From [Clostridium] aminophilum DSM 10710 (GTDB lineage Bacteria > Bacillota > Clostridia > Lachnospirales > Lachnospiraceae): 64,000 bases of DNA. Shown one piece after another: positions 53,498-61,254 of this stretch (the stretch's first letter is position 1; the number at the start of each line of letters is the position of its first letter). Location: positions 248,001 through 312,000 of the forward strand of contig NZ_JONJ01000003.1 of NCBI RefSeq assembly GCF_000711825.1, in the 5' to 3' direction. Made by a program: the position numbers and the translations under genes. The notes below the pieces were generated by a model. The model saw nothing but the letters and a program-made list of their open reading frames with translations, was not told the origin of the DNA and made no database searches.

Positions 53498-55918
53498 ATG
53501 TTAGCACCATTAAGCTGGCTGAAAGAATATGTAGATATCGATGTGACACCGCAGGAACTGCAGGACAAACTTTTTTCCTGCGGATTTGAGGTGGAAGAGC
53601 TTTACCAGGTCGGAAAAGACATCGACGGCGTTGTGGTTGGATATGTGGAATCCTGTGAGCCGATTCCGGATACCCATCTCCATGTGTGTCAGGTCAATGC
53701 CGGCTCCCACGGAACCTTCCAGGTATGCTGCGGCGCGGACAATGTGACCGCAGGAAAGAAATTCCCGGTAGCCCTTGTGGGCGCGCAGGTCATCGAGACC
53801 GCAAAAGATCATGTGACGGTTCTCGGAACCGCGAAGATTACCAAAGGAAAACTGCGCGGATACGAGTCCAACGGTATGCTCTGCTCGGGCACCGAGCTCG
53901 GCCTGAATGAGGATCTCTATCCGGGCGCCGGATACAACGGCCTTCTTTCTTTACCGGATGACGCGGAGATCGGTGCGGACATCAAGCCGATCGTCGGACT
54001 GGATGACTGGATCTTTGACATTTCCGTCACCGCGAACCGCCCGGACTGTCAGTGCATCTACGGCATTGCCCGCGAGGTTGCCGCGGTGCTCGAAAAGCCG
54101 CTGAAGGCACCGGCATTGGATTATCATGAAACCGATGTGAAAAATGATGGCTTTGACGTCACTGTTGAGGCGGAAGATCTCTGCCCGCGCTACATCGGCC
54201 ACTATGTATATGATGTGACCATGGGAACTGCTCCGCAGTGGATGAGACGCCGTCTTGCCCTCGTCGGACACAACTCCATCTCCAACATTGTCGACATTAC
54301 AAACTATGTCATGACCGAGCTCGGACAGCCGATGCATGCCTTTGACGGAAGATTCCTGAGGGGCAACCGCATCATCGTCCGCAGAGCGAACAACGGGGAG
54401 AAAATCACCACTCTCGATGAGAAAGAGTTTGAGCTGACCGACAAAAATCTCGTGATCTGCGACGCGGAGGGACCGGTTGCACTGGCGGGTGTCATGGGCG
54501 GCCTCAATTCCGAGATCCGTGAGGATACCACAAGCGTTACTTTCGAGGCGGCAAAATTCGCCAGAGACAACATCCGCAAGACATCCCGGGGCCTCGGACA
54601 GATCTCGGACGCATCCGCGGCATACAGTAAGGGCGTCAACGAGTATACGGTCGAGATGGCCATGAAGAGAGCCCTTCATCTGGTAGAGGAACTCGGCTGC
54701 GGAAAGATTTCCTCAACGCATGTTGACCGCAACACAGGCAATTCCCTTCTCCCGACCGAGATGAAGGCGAGCATCCGCCGGATCAACGGCGTGCTCGGCA
54801 TTGAGGTGCCGAATGATGACATTCTCCGCATCCTGACCAACCTCGACATGAAGCCGGTTATCAGCGGAGACGAGCTGACCATTCAGGTTCCGGCCTACCG
54901 CGAAGATATGGAATCCTATCCGGATATCGCCGAAGAGCTGATCCGTATGTACGGCTATGACCATGTTAAGAGCACCTTCCTTCAGAACGCGCAGGTGACG
55001 GCCGGCGGCAGAAGTCCGAGACAGAAGGCGGAACTGAAGCTGAAGAGACGTCTTTGCGAAGCAGGCGTATACGAGGGTATGCATTATTCCTTCTTCGGTC
55101 CGTCGGATCTGGATCTTCTCCGGCTTCCGGAAGAGGCTCCGGAGAGACATGCGATCCGTCTGATCAACCCGATCACGGTGGATCTGTCCCTGATGAGAAC
55201 AACGCTGGCACCGCAGATGATCCGCGCGATCGCCCGCAACCAGAAGAAGGGCAACTACGAGGGCCGCGTCTTCGAGCTGGCGAGCCGTTTTGTTGCGAAG
55301 GACCTTCCGCTGACCGAATATCCGGAGGAAAAGTCCACGCTCTGCCTCGGAATCTGGGGCGAGCAGGAGAGTTTCTTCACTCTGAAGGGTCTCTGTGAAG
55401 TTGTGGCGGAAATGCTGAATGTGAAGTTTACGTATGAACCGGCGGAAAAGACCTATCTTCATCCGTACCGCACCGCGAAGATCCTCGTAAACGGCGAAGA
55501 GGCGGGATACCTCGGACAGATCGCGTATCCGGTTCAGAACGATGTGGATATGCGTGATCCGGGATATGTTGCGGAGATCGATATGGAACTGCTCTCGAAG
55601 TATTACGGCGCAGTCCGCAAGTTCCAGCCGCTTCCGCATTTCCCGGTACAGAAGAGAGACCTTGCGCTGATCATGGATAAGACCGTGACCTGCGCGGAGG
55701 TGACCGAGGCAATCGAGAACTCTTCTAAACTGATCACGGACGTACGGCTCTTTGATGTATATGAGGGCCTTCCGATTCCGCCGACCAAGCGCTCGATGGC
55801 ATTTACCGTCACCTTTACGCCGGACGGCGAGGAGCTGACCGCGGAGGCGGTAGACGGTCAGGTCGACCGTATTCTCCGAAAACTCAGCCACACAATGGGA
55901 ATTGAGCTGAGAAGCTGA
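53498..55918 (+). CDS. pheT: phenylalanine-tRNA ligase beta subunit
   Basis: The 806-aa beta subunit carrying the editing and anticodon-binding domains. It has an N-terminal tRNA-binding EMAP-like domain (CQVNAGSHGTFQVCCGADNV), a B3/B4 editing domain (LGQPMHAFDG, GVMGG), B5 and the C-terminal ferredoxin-fold anticodon domain (LPHFPVQKRDLALIMD). It is 16 bases after pheS. Repeat A and a terminator follow. Confidence 0.98.
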   Translation: MLAPLSWLKEYVDIDVTPQELQDKLFSCGFEVEELYQVGKDIDGVVVGYVESCEPIPDTHLHVCQVNAGSHGTFQVCCGADNVTAGKKFPVALVGAQVIETAKDHVTVLGTAKITKGKLRGYESNGMLCSGTELGLNEDLYPGAGYNGLLSLPDDAEIGADIKPIVGLDDWIFDISVTANRPDCQCIYGIAREVAAVLEKPLKAPALDYHETDVKNDGFDVTVEAEDLCPRYIGHYVYDVTMGTAPQWMRRRLALVGHNSISNIVDITNYVMTELGQPMHAFDGRFLRGNRIIVRRANNGEKITTLDEKEFELTDKNLVICDAEGPVALAGVMGGLNSEIREDTTSVTFEAAKFARDNIRKTSRGLGQISDASAAYSKGVNEYTVEMAMKRALHLVEELGCGKISSTHVDRNTGNSLLPTEMKASIRRINGVLGIEVPNDDILRILTNLDMKPVISGDELTIQVPAYREDMESYPDIAEELIRMYGYDHVKSTFLQNAQVTAGGRSPRQKAELKLKRRLCEAGVYEGMHYSFFGPSDLDLLRLPEEAPERHAIRLINPITVDLSLMRTTLAPQMIRAIARNQKKGNYEGRVFELASRFVAKDLPLTEYPEEKSTLCLGIWGEQESFFTLKGLCEVVAEMLNVKFTYEPAEKTYLHPYRTAKILVNGEEAGYLGQIAYPVQNDVDMRDPGYVAEIDMELLSKYYGAVRKFQPLPHFPVQKRDLALIMDKTVTCAEVTEAIENSSKLITDVRLFDVYEGLPIPPTKRSMAFTVTFTPDGEELTAEAVDGQVDRILRKLSHTMGIELRS

Positions 55919-55950
55919 TATCATAAACGCAATCATGGACGAAACTGAAA

Positions 55951-56042
55951 CGGGTCGAAACACGCTTCGCGGGTCTCGAGCGTTTCGCGGCAGCCGACAG
56001 AGCCTCGCCGGAGCGTGGGCTTTGGCGAGGCGGCCGCGTAAA
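55951..56042 (+). repeat. dispersed repeat family A, copy 4
   Basis: GGGTCGAAACACGCTTCGCG, then GCGTTTCGCGGCAGCCG. An 8-bp stem GCCTCGCC / GGCGAGGC encloses GGAGCGTGGGCTTT. It ends at CGCGTAAA, eight bases before the terminator stem. Confidence 0.85.
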
Positions 56043-56050
56043 TTCAAGGG

Positions 56051-56088
56051 ATCCGGGGCAATATCGGCCCCGGATTCTTTGTTTCCTT
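56051..56088 (+). terminator. pheST terminator
   Basis: ATCCGGGGC (56051-56059) pairs with GCCCCGGAT (56067-56075), followed by TCTTTGTTTCC. Confidence 0.85.
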
Positions 56089-56107
56089 TATCAAACTGTG
56101 TTATGAT
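56079..56107 (+). promoter_or_regulatory. promoter for the wall-binding protein and potassium channel genes
   Basis: TTGTTT (56079-56084) in the terminator tail, 17-bp spacer, TATGAT (56102-56107) with an extended -10 TGT. The 125-base GC-rich leader that follows has several possible hairpins but no riboswitch core I recognise. Confidence 0.55.
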
Positions 56108-56239
56108 CAATGCAGACAGTGAGTGAGGGGCCGCGCCTGCACGGGGGGCCTGCGACTGCCGCGATGGCGGGCGGAATCCGGAGATCCTGTTCCGGGTTTG
56201 TCCCGTTTCACAGGATATGTGTATTTCGGGGGTGTGTAT

Positions 56240-56956
56240 ATGAAGAAAAAGCAGGTATGCGCTGCGGCATTTGCGGCCGCAATGACACTTCTTTTGACTG
56301 TTCCGGCTTCTGCCGCGTCCTGGTACCTTGGCGACGGCGCCAATGCCGGACGGTATTGGTACGGTGATGCGGCCAATTATCTCCGGAACGGATGGTTCTG
56401 GGTGGACGGCAACTCGGACGGCGTTGCCGAGCGGTACTATTTTGACGCGGAAGGATGGCTTTTGGTCAACGGAACCGCACCGGACGGGAATACCGCCAAC
56501 GACCAGGGCGCATGGGTGCTGGACGGCGTTGTCCAGAGAACCTGGGTAAGACCGGGACCGGCTCAGGATATTATCTCCGCGTCCTACGGCGGCCCGACAG
56601 GAGAGATCAAGCGCGGAAACAACAAGCCGCCGACAGCAGACGGCCGCGAGGATATCTCGAATTTCCAGAAGGCTGAGTACACGGGCGGATCCTGGAGAAA
56701 GAGCAAGTACAGCGGTAAATACTACATCAATTCCGACGGATACCGCGTCTGCAATACGCTGGCGGTGGTGAACGGAGAGACCTTCCTCTTCGGCGACGGC
56801 GGTTTCCTTCTGACCGGTTGGAGAAATGTGGACGGCCACTGGATGTATTTCTACAAGAAGAATGATATTCTCGGCGGAAATGAAGGCGCCGCCGCGGTGA
56901 ACACCTATGTCGGAAGCTATCGCCTGAATGATCAGGGCGTATGGGACGGTGAATGA
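56240..56956 (+). CDS. secreted cell-wall-binding repeat protein
   Basis: A 238-aa exported protein. Residues 1-29 are a signal peptide (MKKKQVCAAAFAAAMTLLL, cleavage after ASA). Tryptophan/tyrosine repeats follow: NGWFWVDGNSDGVAERYYF, EGWLLVNGTAPDG, GAWVLDGVVQ, then GKYYINSDGY, GGFLLTGWRNVDGHWMYFY. These are choline/glucan-binding-type repeats in the form common in Lachnospiraceae. No enzymatic domain is seen. The start at 56240 follows CGGGGGTG. It overlaps the potassium channel gene by four bases. Confidence 0.85.
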   Translation: MKKKQVCAAAFAAAMTLLLTVPASAASWYLGDGANAGRYWYGDAANYLRNGWFWVDGNSDGVAERYYFDAEGWLLVNGTAPDGNTANDQGAWVLDGVVQRTWVRPGPAQDIISASYGGPTGEIKRGNNKPPTADGREDISNFQKAEYTGGSWRKSKYSGKYYINSDGYRVCNTLAVVNGETFLFGDGGFLLTGWRNVDGHWMYFYKKNDILGGNEGAAAVNTYVGSYRLNDQGVWDGE

Positions 56957-58236
56957 ATACGGAGAAGCAGGGAGACGGAACGAACAATAAGGCGTCCGCG
57001 GCCGGTGCGCGGAAAGAAGGAAAATGGCCCCGCATTCAGGAAAGACTCTTTAAGATGGTGTCGGTCGGCGTGACGGACGATGCGCTGAATTTCGGCTATG
57101 ACATCGTCAGCACGGCGGCGCTGGTGGTCAATCTTCTGGTGTCGATTCTCGGAACGTATGATTCGTTCCGGGGATCTTACGGGGAGCTGATCACAGCGGT
57201 CGAAGCGGTTACGGTTCTGTTTTTTACGGTGGACTATGTTTTGCGGATTCTGACGGCGGACAATCTCTATCCGGCGTGGAATTCGCGGCATTCGATTCTG
57301 AAATATGTCTTTTCGGTGGCCGGCATCATTGACCTGTTTTCGTTTCTGCCGTACTATCTGCCTTTTTTCTTCCCGGCGGGAGCGGTGACGTTCCGCATGT
57401 TCCGGGTGATCCGCATTTTCCGGCTGTTCCGGATCAATGCGTACTACGATTCGCTGAATGTCATCACGGAAGTTCTGGAGAGCAAAAAACAGCAGCTGCT
57501 GAGTTCGGTCTTTATCATTCTGACGCTGATGATCTCGTCGAGCCTCTGTATGTACAGTCTGGAGCACGAGGCGCAGCCGGAGATCTTCGCAAATGCGTTT
57601 TCCGGAATCTGGTGGTCCGCGTCCACGCTGCTGACGGTGGGATACGGCGATATTTACCCGATCACGCCGCTGGGCAAGGTCTTCGGTATTCTCATCACAT
57701 TTCTCGGCGTCGGTATGGTTGCGATTCCGACCGGTATCATTTCGGCCGGATTTGTGGAGCAGTATACAAGGCTGAAGAACATCGGGGAATACGGCTCCGA
57801 ACAGGATGTTTCTTTTATCAGCGTGAAGGTGACGGCGCCGGACCCGTGGATCGGAAGTGAAGTCCGCAGTCTCGGGCTGCCGCGCGGCATGCTGATCGCG
57901 GCGATCCATCGCGGAAAAGAGGCGGTCGTACCGCGGGGAAATATCCGGATCCGGCCGGGAGATGTGCTCATCATCGGCGCGGAAAATGTGAAGACAGAAT
58001 CGCTCACACAGATTCAGGAGATCCACCTGCTGAAGAATCACCCGTGGGTCGGACAGAGCCTGAAAGATCTGGATATTTCCAGACAGAGTTTTATTATCAT
58101 GATCCGCCGTGACGAAAAAACGATGATTCCGAACGGACGGACGATTCTCCGGCCGGGGGATGCCGTTTTTATGTATACACGACGCAAGGTCGGGGACTAC
58201 GATCTTGAGCCGGAGAAACGGCCGGAAGAGAATTAA
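56953..58236 (+). CDS. voltage-sensor-type potassium channel with two RCK_C domains
   Basis: A 427-aa channel. Six membrane segments are visible. S4 carries regularly spaced arginines (RMFRVIRIFRLFRIN, about 151-165), and the pore has the potassium filter TVGYGD (about 227-232). S6 follows with GVGMVAIPTGIISAGF. The cytoplasmic part (about 275-415) has two TrkA_C-type repeats (LGLPRGMLIAAIHRG and LDISRQSFIIMIRRD, each followed by RPGD). No RCK_N Rossmann domain is seen. The ATGA overlap couples it to the secreted wall protein. Confidence 0.88.
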   Translation: MNTEKQGDGTNNKASAAGARKEGKWPRIQERLFKMVSVGVTDDALNFGYDIVSTAALVVNLLVSILGTYDSFRGSYGELITAVEAVTVLFFTVDYVLRILTADNLYPAWNSRHSILKYVFSVAGIIDLFSFLPYYLPFFFPAGAVTFRMFRVIRIFRLFRINAYYDSLNVITEVLESKKQQLLSSVFIILTLMISSSLCMYSLEHEAQPEIFANAFSGIWWSASTLLTVGYGDIYPITPLGKVFGILITFLGVGMVAIPTGIISAGFVEQYTRLKNIGEYGSEQDVSFISVKVTAPDPWIGSEVRSLGLPRGMLIAAIHRGKEAVVPRGNIRIRPGDVLIIGAENVKTESLTQIQEIHLLKNHPWVGQSLKDLDISRQSFIIMIRRDEKTMIPNGRTILRPGDAVFMYTRRKVGDYDLEPEKRPEEN

Positions 58237-58280
58237 ACGGATGCGGAACAGCGTATCCGAAGAGCAGTAAGAGGTAAATT

Positions 58281-60215
58281 GTGCAGGAAAAAGAGAACAA
58301 ATTCCGCCGCGGACAGGATTTTATGCGGTTTCGCCGGCATTACGCCGGAATCGCCCTGATGATCGCGGCGGGAATTCTGATATGTGCGGTCGGAGGTCCG
58401 CTGGAACATCCGATCCGCGGTATCGAACCGGAGAGTAAGGCCGCGGAGGAGACGGAGGCGGAGAGCGAGCCGGAGACCATGACGGAGACGGAGGAAACGC
58501 TGGATTATGCGGCGGACCGTTTCAATCTCGCACTGATCTGGCCGGAGGGAGCCGACCCGGCGGACCCGATGCAGAGCCTTGGCGGAATCGAGTTTAACCG
58601 GTTATTTGATATGGACAACTCCTGGGCGCAGACGGCGTTCGGCGCCGGTTACGGAACGCCGGCGGAGGCGGCAAAGAAGATGGGCCGGAGCGTCATGGGA
58701 CGGTATAACGCTTCGGATTCGGAGCAGAATCCGGAGGATCCCTTGACGTGGACGATCCGGAAATGGACGAAGATCACCGTCGATGTTCGGGACGGAGACG
58801 GAAAACCGCTTCAGAATGTGTCCAACGTCAAACAGATCCTTGCCATGGCCAGTGTCTACACCTGGTACCATGACCCGAACGACACGGAGGCTTTCCGCGA
58901 CTATGCGGAAAAACTCTGGAAGGCTTCCCATTCTAACAGCGCTTCCATGAGTGAAGTGTATTATGATGACGGGTGTCTCGATTCTGAAAAGGTTGCCGAG
59001 ACGCAGGAAAAACTCGGCAACACCAATTACCGGCTGGCGGAGCGTGGGGAAGATTATTCGATCGCTTCCGGCAGCGCCGGCAGCAGCGAGGTTTCTTCGA
59101 ACCGGGAAGCGGATGAGACCACGGCCGATGCAGGGAGTCCCGCGGATTATGCGACGGATTCGGTGCGTGTGATCAACCACACCGGCGAGGCTCACGGTCC
59201 GGCGGTCGGGACGGACGCAGCCGCGGCGGAATCCGTGCAGGAAAATGCGCTTCCGCAGGAACCGGAGACGACGGCTGCCGATCGCGACGGACAATCCTCA
59301 CAGGGAGCGACAGAACACGCGCCGGAGGTTTCGGCTTCCGAATCAGCTGCGGAGACGGGCAGAGGAAATGGTTCCGCCACAGCAGGACATGGTGCCTCTG
59401 AAGCGGAAGCGTCCGAAGAGGAGATATCGGAAGAGGATGAGGCGCTTCCGGAAGGGAGCAGTACGGACGCATCGGTGTATCCGAACTGTCCGGGCCATGT
59501 CGATCTTCATGAAAAAGCCGTGATTTATACGATGGACGGAAAGAAGAATCTCTTCAACGTCGATCCGGTCGGAAATGCCGGGGAGTCAATGAATGACCGC
59601 TGGCAGGGATGGACCGAACAGACGATGGCGGAAGCGAGGACACTTGCCGAGGCGGACTGGTATGCGGATTACGGCCTTTCCGCGAACCTTCTCACGAAGA
59701 CAGCCCTTCTCGGAGCGGAGGAGATCGCAAAAGAAATGTCGCTTCTTCCGGCGAATCTTTCGGAGGACCGCAGAAAGCTGGCCGAGACGGCGCTCGGAAG
59801 CATCGGCCGGATCCCGTATTATTTCGGCGGAAAGCCGGTGTCTGCGCTGTATGAGGGCAACAGCTTCGGATCCATCGTAGAGCCGGATTACAAGGGGCGC
59901 GTCTTCCGCGGTCTGGACTGTTCCGGCTGGGTCACCTGGGTGTACTGGAATGCGCTCGGCATGAAGTTCTCCGAGCAGGGAACCGCCGGGATGAACCATT
60001 TTGGCAGAGGAATCCGGCGCAGCGAACTGAAGACCGGTGATCTGATTGTCCGGAGTGGAAGCGAGTCCACGATCGGCCATGTGATGATGTTCCTGCGATG
60101 GGGCGAAAACGGCGAGGCCGTGTGCGTTCACTGCACCGGCGGCGTGACAAATAATGTGTGCATTGCGAACAACACCGATTACGGCGCATCCTGCAGGGAT
60201 ATCCTTGGAAGATAG
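58281..60215 (+). CDS. membrane-anchored NlpC/P60-like cell-wall hydrolase
   Basis: A 644-aa protein with one N-terminal membrane segment (about residues 22-41) and a long extracellular part. A region of about 255-400 is low-complexity, rich in Ser, Glu, Ala and Thr, and acts as a linker. The C-terminal catalytic domain has Cys in FRGLDCSGWVTWVYW (about 546), His in TIGHVMMF (about 600), and VHCTGG as the third position. It is expected to cut peptide cross-links in peptidoglycan. The start is GTG behind AGAGGTAA. Confidence 0.85.
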   Translation: MQEKENKFRRGQDFMRFRRHYAGIALMIAAGILICAVGGPLEHPIRGIEPESKAAEETEAESEPETMTETEETLDYAADRFNLALIWPEGADPADPMQSLGGIEFNRLFDMDNSWAQTAFGAGYGTPAEAAKKMGRSVMGRYNASDSEQNPEDPLTWTIRKWTKITVDVRDGDGKPLQNVSNVKQILAMASVYTWYHDPNDTEAFRDYAEKLWKASHSNSASMSEVYYDDGCLDSEKVAETQEKLGNTNYRLAERGEDYSIASGSAGSSEVSSNREADETTADAGSPADYATDSVRVINHTGEAHGPAVGTDAAAAESVQENALPQEPETTAADRDGQSSQGATEHAPEVSASESAAETGRGNGSATAGHGASEAEASEEEISEEDEALPEGSSTDASVYPNCPGHVDLHEKAVIYTMDGKKNLFNVDPVGNAGESMNDRWQGWTEQTMAEARTLAEADWYADYGLSANLLTKTALLGAEEIAKEMSLLPANLSEDRRKLAETALGSIGRIPYYFGGKPVSALYEGNSFGSIVEPDYKGRVFRGLDCSGWVTWVYWNALGMKFSEQGTAGMNHFGRGIRRSELKTGDLIVRSGSESTIGHVMMFLRWGENGEAVCVHCTGGVTNNVCIANNTDYGASCRDILGR

Positions 60216-60259
60216 CATTAATCCGGCGGCACTGACATGAACAAGAAAGGAAGAAAACA

Positions 60260-60649
60260 ATGGCAGAACAGGCAAAAGAGTATTCCCTTACCTGGGAAGT
60301 AACCGATGAGATGACGGCAAAGCGAATCGGAAGCGCGGGATCGAAGATCCTGTCCACACCGAATATGGTTGCGCTGATGGAAGCGGCATCCCTGGAACTG
60401 GCGAAGGAATATCTGGAAGAGGGGCAGACAACGGTCGGCGCGGAGATTACCTGCCGCCATCTTGCTCCGACACCGGTGGGCATGAAGGTGACCGCCGTGA
60501 CAAAACTCCGCAGCATCGAGCGCCGCAAAATGTGGTTTGACATCGAAGTGTTTGACGAAAAGGGAAAATGCGGCGAGGGGTCTCACCTGCGCATTATGGT
60601 CAACTCTAGGGCGATGGCGGAAAAAGGTGCCGCAAAAAGCGAAAAATAA
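60260..60649 (+). CDS. FlK-type acyl-CoA thioesterase (hot-dog fold)
   Basis: A 129-aa single hot-dog domain. LSTPNMVALMEAAS holds the Thr and Glu, and TCRHLAPTPVG the His, of the fluoroacetyl-CoA thioesterase triad. Family members in this lineage are generic short-chain acyl-CoA thioesterases; fluoroacetate resistance should not be inferred. The start follows AGAAAGGAAG. Confidence 0.85.
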   Translation: MAEQAKEYSLTWEVTDEMTAKRIGSAGSKILSTPNMVALMEAASLELAKEYLEEGQTTVGAEITCRHLAPTPVGMKVTAVTKLRSIERRKMWFDIEVFDEKGKCGEGSHLRIMVNSRAMAEKGAAKSEK

Positions 60650-60657
60650 ACAAATGC

Positions 60658-60686
60658 TTGCTTTGAGCGGACATATGTGCTAAAAT
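60658..60686 (+). promoter_or_regulatory. secG promoter
   Basis: TTGCTT (60658-60663), 17-bp spacer, TAAAAT (60681-60686) with an extended -10 TGC. Confidence 0.7.
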
Positions 60687-60715
60687 TTTTATGTTTCGCT
60701 GGGAGGTGTAATCAG

Positions 60716-60958
60716 GTGGCAGCTTTAAAAATCGCAATTACAGTTCTGTTTATCATTATATGTATCTTTCTTTCTGTTGTGATTCTGATGCAGGAAGGAA
60801 AATCGGCCGGACTTTCCGGAGCGATCAACGGTATGGCGGATTCCTACTGGGGCCATAACAAGGGCCGTTCCATGGAAGGAAAGCTTGAGAGACTGACAAA
60901 GATCGGTGCGTTTCTTTGGATTATTCTGGCATTCGCACTGAATCTGAAGATTTGGTAA
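60716..60958 (+). CDS. secG: preprotein translocase subunit SecG
   Basis: Accessory SecYEG subunit. The 80-aa protein has two membrane segments (about 5-25 and 56-76) joined by the conserved VVILMQEGKSAGLSGAI loop and the DSYWGHNKGRSMEG segment. The start is GTG at 60716, seven bases after GGGAGGTG; an in-frame GTG at 60677 lies in the promoter. It precedes rnr, as in many Firmicutes. Confidence 0.95.
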   Translation: MAALKIAITVLFIIICIFLSVVILMQEGKSAGLSGAINGMADSYWGHNKGRSMEGKLERLTKIGAFLWIILAFALNLKIW

Positions 60959-60968
60959 AGAACCATGC

Positions 60969-61001
60969 GGGACACTCCATTTGCGGGGTGTCCTTTTTCT
61001 T
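60969..61001 (+). terminator. secG terminator
   Basis: GGACACTCC / GGGGTGTCC (one G-T pair) around ATTTGC, followed by TTTTTCTT. Confidence 0.9.
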
Positions 61002-61110
61002 ACTGTGGGAAAGTGTTCTGCAATTCCTATGAAATGGAAAATCGCTCCGCGAGGATGCCCGCGCCGCTGAGCGGTATGTGTCACCTTACGGTGACGAGCG
61101 GCGGCGCGCA
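61001..61110 (+). repeat. dispersed repeat family B, copy 5
   Basis: Begins in the secG terminator tail: GGGAAAGTGTTCTGCAATTC, then AATCGCTCCGCGAGGATGCC and GTGTCACCTTACGGTGACG. A further inverted pair, CCGCGCCGC / GCGGCGGCGCG, extends it on the right. It ends before the rnr leader. Confidence 0.75.
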
Positions 61111-61254
61111 TAGATCGGGGATCTCCCCTCAGAAGCGGGGAATGGGTGAGACGAAGTCCGCTTACGGACTTTGTTTTACGATAGAATATCATATTGAGAA
61201 TATCATATTGCCGGCGGAGATGCCGGCGGACACAGAAAGCGGGTGAACACAAAT

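Noticed and set aside
56108-56239. Cyclic-di-GMP or other riboswitch in the leader of the wall-binding gene
   Set aside because: The leader is GC-rich and can fold, but I could not match any conserved riboswitch core.
54713-56839. 708-codon minus-strand frame opposite pheT and the wall-binding gene
   Set aside because: It runs through two good genes, repeat A and a terminator, which no real gene would do.
60260-60649. Fluoroacetate resistance enzyme
   Set aside because: The hot-dog family match supports an acyl-CoA thioesterase, but nothing in the sequence indicates fluoroacetyl specificity.
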